This document shows, in pieces, positions 58,345-64,000 of a stretch of 64,000 nucleotides of DNA (its first letter is position 1; each line of letters starts with the position of its first letter). The position numbers and the translations under genes were made by a program. Source of the stretch: Mastigias papua (taxonomy: Eukaryota > Cnidaria > Scyphozoa > Rhizostomeae > Mastigiidae); contig OZ025278.1 in NCBI GenBank assembly GCA_964019165.1, positions 3,529,378 through 3,593,377 on the forward strand. The letters are read 5' to 3'. The notes beneath the pieces were generated by a model. It worked only from the letters and a program-made list of their open reading frames with translations, made no database searches and had not been told where the DNA came from.

Positions 58345-58700
58345 TAATGATTCTGCAGGCCACAGTCTACCACTCTTAGGCATCTCTTAACAGGCCCGTA
58401 GCCAAGGGGGACCTGGGGGGCAAGGTCCTCCCTGGACTTTGAAATTTGACTCTGTATCTCCCCTACAGAAATGATTTTTGTATATTTATGTATTATATAT
58501 ACTGGCTGTGCCCCCCTTGAGAATTCAAGCAGGCTACGGGCCTGTCTCTTAAAGGAATTTACTGCTATCTGCATAAGAGAAGGCAGCGGAATTTCCAGTT
58601 CATACAGACAGACTAATAATGGTAATGATGGTGTACCACAAGAATCTGTTCTTGGGACTCTCTTCTTCAACATCTGTATCAATGATTTATTGATGTGAAC
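58345..58700 (+). pseudogene. Reverse-transcriptase relic split by a MITE
   Basis: After the MITE, the frame reads LKEFTAICIREGSGISSSYR and then GVPQESVLGTLFFNICINDL. This is the reverse-transcriptase motif GVPQGSxLGPxLFxxxINDL of LINE-type elements with a few changes. Before the MITE only a short stretch could belong to it. It ends at a TGA near 58699 and the palm motif is not seen. Fragment. Confidence 0.75.
58391..58544. mobile_element. 154-bp hAT-type MITE
   Basis: Terminal inverted repeats CAGGCCCGTAGCC (58391-58403) and GGCTACGGGCCTG (58532-58544). Perfect 8-bp target duplication tctcttaa at 58383-58390 and 58545-58552. An 8-bp duplication with CAG-type ends is characteristic of hAT elements. 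It is inserted into the reverse-transcriptase relic. Confidence 0.9.
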
Positions 58701-58779
58701 TGACGACTATTTGGGAGGTGGGGGTGAAGGGTCCTAAGTTTCCGAGTAACAAAGGTCAATACACACTCTTTATAAGAAC

Positions 58780-59845
58780 ATAGTCCATTAAAAAGGTAAG
58801 GTCCAACATCACTGGTATTTAAAAATAATTTTAATGGCTCAAGGCTAAAGCTTGGTGAAGGCTTGGAATTTTTTGCTTATTTGCTTAGTGTAATGTTGAA
58901 CCTTAAGTCTTTTAAGGGTCACTCATCCGGTCTGGTAGTCATTACACTATGATGCGAATCAGCAACTCTTAGGAGAGTGTCTGCTACAAACTTCCTGTTA
59001 AAACAATACAGTCCATACGGAACAAAATTGGTGTCATCTAAGAATAATTTAGGAATAAGCTTAGGCTCAAAATCGACAGCTTTTAAGAATAAAAAGACTC
59101 AGGAATATATTCTTATAAAAATGTGCGTAATCATATTGTATGCAGGCCTAAACATTATTGAACATTTATTAAAACATAGCCTTGCACATTGTCTCGTAAT
59201 TAATTTCTGTTTTTGAGAATTCCTTCCAATTATCCTATGTATGACAAAGTTTGTAGTTAAATATTTTGTAACTAGATAATCAAATTGGTGTGAAAGTCTT
59301 CTTAAGTTCATTACCATGTGGATTAATCAAAGCCGGCAAAGGAAATCCTACGAGAATGTGGGAAACCAGTGACAGAGTGCTGGATTAAATAAATATGCCA
59401 ATAAATCAATTTCCAGTCTAAATGTAGGTGGCAAAATATTGATAAGGGGACCATGAATTGGCGGAGGCTTTTAGTTTCATATTCTACTGCCATTTGTCTA
59501 GAAACTTCAGCAATCGACAGCTCATTTTGAAGACACCCATTCAATAGTGAAGGTGCTGTGAAGTTTAGCAAAACAGCTAGGTACGGGTAATTAAGAGCTT
59601 GAGTCAACTTAACACTGGGTAAAAATATGTATTCAATAGACGATTTTTTGTAAGAATACAGTACTTAAGAATATCGAGGATCAGAATCGTTGAAATTTAA
59701 GAATACTTTATGAATGATGCAAAGATCAAGCTTCATCAAGGGCTGGATAATTTGCCTGTTTGAGCTATCGTTAACAAGAAAAGTTATGAGCTTCACTTGG
59801 GAGTCATTACGCTATGACGCTACTCAGTAAGTCTTTGAAGAGTGC
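58780..59845. repeat. Long direct repeat, ~860 bp apart
   Basis: 58785-58985 and 59645-59845 share the order 'aagaaNacagt(c)NNtaa', 'aaagcttggtgaaggNctgga' / 'caagcttcatcaagggctgga', 'ttgctNattt', 'agtcattacNctatgaNgc' and 'gagtgtNct'. Between them, 59000-59110 carries the inverse of repeat C. It may be one old element with diverged terminal repeats. Confidence 0.4.
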
Positions 59846-60171
59846 TCTTCAAGCACATATATAGCCTATTGGAGCCTACCTCTGTCTAAATCTGAGAGCA
59901 ATATCCGACAGATATTCTTAAATAGTTAAAGTGATTGAAGATGAGGGTCTCAAACATTGACCTTTCTGATTGCCCTGTATTTTTCCCTCTTGGCAAAGGT
60001 GGGTTGTTTCACTAGTACATGCCTTGTAGTGAAATACGCGCGAGATTACACAGGCAGGGCGGTATCAGAATAAAATTTACAGTCCGATACATAATACCTG
60101 ATTCGTTCTAATATTTTGGATAATGAGGACTCAGTCTTGTTGCTGGTGAATTTAACGTCCGTTGCATCATC

Positions 60172-60250
60172 CAGGGCCTGATTTACCAATGGGCCAACTA
60201 GACGGTTGTCTAGGGGCCCCTTGAGTTTAGAGAGCAAAATCTCGTGATTT
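60172..60250 (+). mobile_element. MITE-like end
   Basis: 'cagggcctgatttaccaatg' followed by ggccaactag...tctaggggcccc resembles a recurrent animal DNA-transposon terminus. A second 'cagggcctga' at about 60520 is in the same orientation, so the far end was not found. Confidence 0.35.
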
Positions 60251-62968
60251 AGATTAGCACATGCAGTTTTGTAACTCAAAAAATACAATACACCCATATT
60301 TCTTGTTTTCTAAGCCACTTCTAATAGCTATAGTCATACTAATCAAAGGATGATCAATCGAGTGATTTTCTAAAATGACAAATTGTAAGGCATATATGAC
60401 TGCATTATTAGCAACAAAATCTTAGAGTCATTTTTTGTACATTATGTTTCATATGTTTTCCTCAGATTTTACTACAAATTGGTAATAGCGAGGCCAGCCT
60501 CATAGTCAGCTTTAATCTCAGGGCCTGAGATGAATAGTAATTTTTCAGTTATATATCTTCCATGAAAGATGGAATTAAATTCTTTAGTGCCTTAATTGTC
60601 TATGTCTTAGCCAACTGTCAGTTTCTCTGGTGAATGGATAACGAAATATTTTGAATTAGCAGCTCTTCCAATGAAGGTTCAGTGTCCCTGTTATATAATT
60701 TGCAAGTCACTCTTATGAATGCTGTTTGTTCAATAATTTAAGCTGCTGTCTTGAAACAACCATGCTAATGGGCAACAGCTACAACGTCACAAAATGAAAG
60801 ACCTCATTATCACTTTGATTTTATACACATCTATAAAACTCGATACCTTTGCTGTGCTTAAAATCCATGATTTATTTCCAGACAGAGCTAATCAACCTGA
60901 TGGTTCGGAGTTAGCTTCGAGTTTAACGTTACACCTCGTAATCGTGTAGATTTACATTTTGCAACTTCTGAGGTACTCATGCTTACTGGCACTCCACTAA
61001 TACTTGCATCGTCGATTATTTTATCGATGCTGACACTTTTTCTATCAGTTTCGTAGATTGGTAGAGAACCAACTAAATAAAGTCTCAATTTCTTCTCTTT
61101 TCGACTTTAGAACGCCTATTCTCTGGAATTACTTCCTAGGGTCTGTCCTTATCCATTCTTACAAACTTCAGCTGTATAAGACTCTCTGGTCTTTTTGTCT
61201 ATCTACTTGTAATTGCTCTGTTTTCAGTGCTCAGGAATTTTACAGTAGGTACCTTCACTTCTGACAAGCTCATCCCATTAAAGATAGTTCTATAAGTTTG
61301 TTTTAGAATGTTAACCATTGGGTGATGAGCTGGAAAAAATCTTCAGAGCTACAGTGAAATTTCATGGTTTACCTTGTCTTACCTTACCACAGTGCTGTGT
61401 CCATGTTGACGTTAGTGACGATGGATTTCCATTCACTTCTGTCTTTTATAGCTTTCACAACTTAACTATTCTTGTCAATATTTGTTACTTTCTTGTCTCC
61501 ATGTACTCAGTGGTAACTCCAGCCATCGTGAAGTGGGTGAGGGGCAGAAAAGATTGGGGGTCAGAGGGAGAGGCCCCGGAATAGTTTTGAGACCACGCCC
61601 TTTAAATCCTAGGGAAAACCCCAGTTTGGTATAGAGATACCCCCTTTCTAGATAAAAACGGCAGATGAAGTCATTGATATTCGTATGAGAAACTTCAATA
61701 GAGCTCTTAGTTTCTCTGGATCGATATCTCAAAATATTCTATCACATCTTAAAGAAGAGGAGGAGTCCTTACCCCACATACACCCCCGTGGCTCCATCGC
61801 TGCATGTACTGAGGGTTGCTATGCTTATTCATATTCACAAATCTATTTACAGTTGGGTTAGGTATTTCCTAGTTACAAGCAACTGCTTACTGCTATTTAC
61901 AATACACGATATCCACAATGTCAAAAAATGAAAGAAAATGAACAGATGAAAAGAAAAACTACAGTAGTTATGTACTGATGTAGCAACTACCATCTTTGAG
62001 ATCCTAGTGACGTATTTATTTTTTTAAGTTTCATTATAGAAGTTAGCAATTCTATTTCATAACTGAATGTGTTCCAAATAGGGCCTCTTCTTCCCTGCCC
62101 CCTTATTCTCAATCATCCCCAGATAACAGATACCCTCCAGGGTTATTTGATGGTTTGCGAATAATGCGAGTATTCGACTGTTTAAGAAGATTCTCATCTG
62201 AGACTGAGAAATTTCTAGATTTGTTCTTATTTTTTGTCAAATCAAGCCTTATTATCCTTATAAAGTGTGTTCTAAGAAAAAAGTGTACCATCGGTTACTA
62301 CTACTGTACTGTATACTATAGGTTAGTGTGGCCAAGGTGACATATTTACGTATGTCTCTGAACCCTTTCACTAGAACATTTCCAAGTTGTGTCATTTACG
62401 TTTGGCTAAAGTTTAGTAATGGCTCATCATGGATTCCATTGAGAATATTCAGGCTACGTACTAAACTTGGAGGTATTTGCATTTGCGTAAAAACGTTGTA
62501 GCCATTCGTTACTTTGTGTTGTTTCTTGAGTTTGGAGTGGGCCGATCACTATGACAACTTCAAAACGCGAATTTTGCGGGTCCTCGTTCCAATGACAGAA
62601 TCTTTGCGAATATGGCAAGACTTCAATAAGGAAAGTGAATTCGCGATACAACTTGTGAACGCGAATTATTGGTAAAACATGGCGACAACACTGAGCCATA
62701 ACTGCATTTAGGCAAATGTTTACTTTATCAAATTCTAGAGCTTTTACAGGACGCAAAGCTCCAGCAAGATAGCACTTAGTGCTTATTGCGTAAATCTGTA
62801 CAGAATCAAGTATTATTTCAGAAGGAGAGGTTTACAAATTAGAGGATGAGTCGAAGGGAAGACGGCCTATGCTTGAGGTCTCACAAATAAACACTAGATT
62901 TTTGAGTTGTAATTGCATTCGTAGATAAATCTACTGAAGGTTAATATCATTGTGAATAAAGAAGAACT

Positions 62969-63715
62969 ATGCCACCAAAGAAACATGCAAAAAGGAAGGG
63001 TTCACCCCGTAGTGTTGCGTCGTCTAGAAGTGCAACCGACGAACAGCGTGTGGCTTCTCCTTTGGCTTCAGATGATTCAAAGGAAGAGACATCATTTACT
63101 TTGGAATCAGTCGCAATAGACGATGCAACGACTGCACAAAGTACCACAGCTACAGAAGCTCCTATTGAAAGGCAGGGAGATGTTTCTCAAGAATCACCCC
63201 CATCAACTGTTAGCTCTTTGCCTATCTCACCGAAGCATAAAGCGAAGAAGAGGCGAAAGAAAGCTTCATACATAGATGATGTTAAACAAACAGAAGGAAC
63301 AGATAACCTTGAAGAAGGAAATGATGAGAACTTAAAGAAAATTGAATCATCATCATTGCAAGATGAGGTAGAGGAAGATAGCCAAGGAGTCAAGGAGGAA
63401 GTGGTAATTGCACAGTTAATCTTCTGTATGCATTTTGCTATCAACCATCCTTTCTATCCATCTATCTGCCTTCCTAATTTGCCTATCATGATAACCAGTG
63501 AAGCCCATAGTAGACATAACCCAAGTGAGTTTCAGGTCACCAAACCTGGTTCAGTTGATAATTGCTTGCAAAGAAAAAGGAAGAAGCAAAAGTTGTTTGT
63601 TTCACCAGGGTGCACTCCAGGAAAATTGAGTGCTGAAGTTGCCCAGGGGAACAAGTGTGTTTCCACTCAAAATGATGAAAAAAGCTTAGCACATGGTGAA
63701 AACTTCCGTGCCTAA
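62969..63715 (+). CDS. Unrecognised charged nuclear-type protein (5' part)
   Basis: An open frame of 248 codons starts at an ATG in good context (aagaactATGCC) and ends at TAA 63713-63715. Residues 1-15 are strongly basic (MPPKKHAKRKGSPRS), 16-85 are Ser/Thr/Glu-rich, 86-105 hold a lysine/arginine cluster (KHKAKKRRKKASY) and 110-145 are acidic. Residues 146-189 (63404-63535) are hydrophobic and unlike the rest, and are framed by GT at 63404 (GTG|GTAATT) and AG at 63534-63535 (TTTCAG). This 132-nt piece is therefore probably an in-frame intron. The next part has another basic run (RKRKKQK). Low complexity suggests a disordered nuclear protein, but no family was recognised. More exons may lie beyond the window. 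Confidence 0.55.
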   Translation: MPPKKHAKRKGSPRSVASSRSATDEQRVASPLASDDSKEETSFTLESVAIDDATTAQSTTATEAPIERQGDVSQESPPSTVSSLPISPKHKAKKRRKKASYIDDVKQTEGTDNLEEGNDENLKKIESSSLQDEVEEDSQGVKEEVVIAQLIFCMHFAINHPFYPSICLPNLPIMITSEAHSRHNPSEFQVTKPGSVDNCLQRKRKKQKLFVSPGCTPGKLSAEVAQGNKCVSTQNDEKSLAHGENFRA

Positions 63716-64000
63716 GTATATGGAATTCACTAAAGCTGTTACCTATACTGAGGAACATGGCAGCCATATTCACAAGATTGTTTCTACTGAAGATCATCTG
63801 CATATGCAGAAGTATTTTGCAGACTCATTGGCACCATATACAAATGCCTGCATGTACAGTTCATTGTCTATGCAGTAACTGCATATGTGCATACATGGCA
63901 GCTACTTGTTTGCATGTGTGGGATCTCATCAAAAACTGCCATTCTCCTCAGTGTGGGTTGTTATGTGAGTTAAAGCTGCAATTGCATATGAAATACAGCT
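63716..64000 (+). other. Possible continuation of the right-edge gene
   Basis: A second plus-strand frame (63693-63878) reads EFTKAVTYTEEHGSHIHKIV and then TEDHLHMQKYFAD before a stop. It looks less random than its surroundings and could be coding in a different frame, through a splice I cannot place, or a frameshift. Nothing is recognised after 63880. Confidence 0.25.

Larger units (their letters stand above)
56956..62968. other. Intergenic, transposon-rich DNA
   Basis: Lies between the divergent KDM1B start and the next gene start. It holds the inverted-repeat elements at 57312 and 58391, a reverse-transcriptase relic, repeats at 58780-59845 and a MITE end near 60172. Around 61531-61620 'accacgccctttaaatcc' recalls 23515-23540, an unnamed shared repeat. 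The frame at 61090-61200 (FRTPILWNYF) weakly resembles a LINE tail. Nothing else is recognised. Confidence 0.55.

Noticed and set aside
62454..62756. 100-codon minus frame upstream of the right-edge gene
   Set aside because: No recognisable motif or supporting splice context; probably chance in promoter-proximal sequence.

Overview
This is a window of an animal (metazoan) nuclear genome. Genes are spliced with GT/AG introns, base composition is AT-rich, and microsatellites and decayed transposons fill most of the sequence. I see no operons, ribosome-binding sites or CRISPR arrays. The species cannot be named from this alone. A motile-cilium dynein gene, a CW-finger histone demethylase, and relics of hAT, non-LTR and pogo/mariner-like elements fit an invertebrate, perhaps an early-branching one, but that is inference.

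Layout. 1-4234: no recognisable gene; repeats and one tRNA-like relic. 4235-31851 (minus): DNALI1, axonemal dynein light intermediate chain, eight exons giving about 264 residues. Its first coding exon lies about 22 kb from the second, and intron 1 holds most of the repeats, including a 1500-bp pentanucleotide satellite with higher-order structure (17816-19315), a transposon-derived pseudogene with an exact 30-bp triplication, and a hAT relic. 31852-32005: a compact divergent promoter with an RFX-type X-box candidate, shared with TIMM29 (32006-32560, plus, single exon). 32561-35620: intergenic. 35621-56955 (minus): KDM1B/LSD2, a flavin-dependent histone lysine demethylase. It was assembled as 19 exons that join in frame over 2343 nt (780 residues) with C4H2C2 finger, CW finger, SWIRM and amine-oxidase regions. 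Its introns carry (TA)n arrays with hammerhead-ribozyme-like motifs beside three of them, non-LTR retrotransposon pieces and a decayed copy of its own SWIRM exon. 56956-62968: transposon-rich intergenic DNA with an 846-bp inverted-repeat element and a hAT-type MITE inserted into a reverse-transcriptase relic with a perfect 8-bp target duplication. 62969 to the right edge: the start of an unrecognised plus-strand gene for a charged, low-complexity protein.

The recognised genes (axoneme, mitochondrial inner membrane import, chromatin) do not form one pathway. The only visible functional coupling is the shared DNALI1/TIMM29 promoter. Exon boundaries were placed by eye from splice sites, reading-frame phase and recalled family conservation. 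No search or alignment was run.
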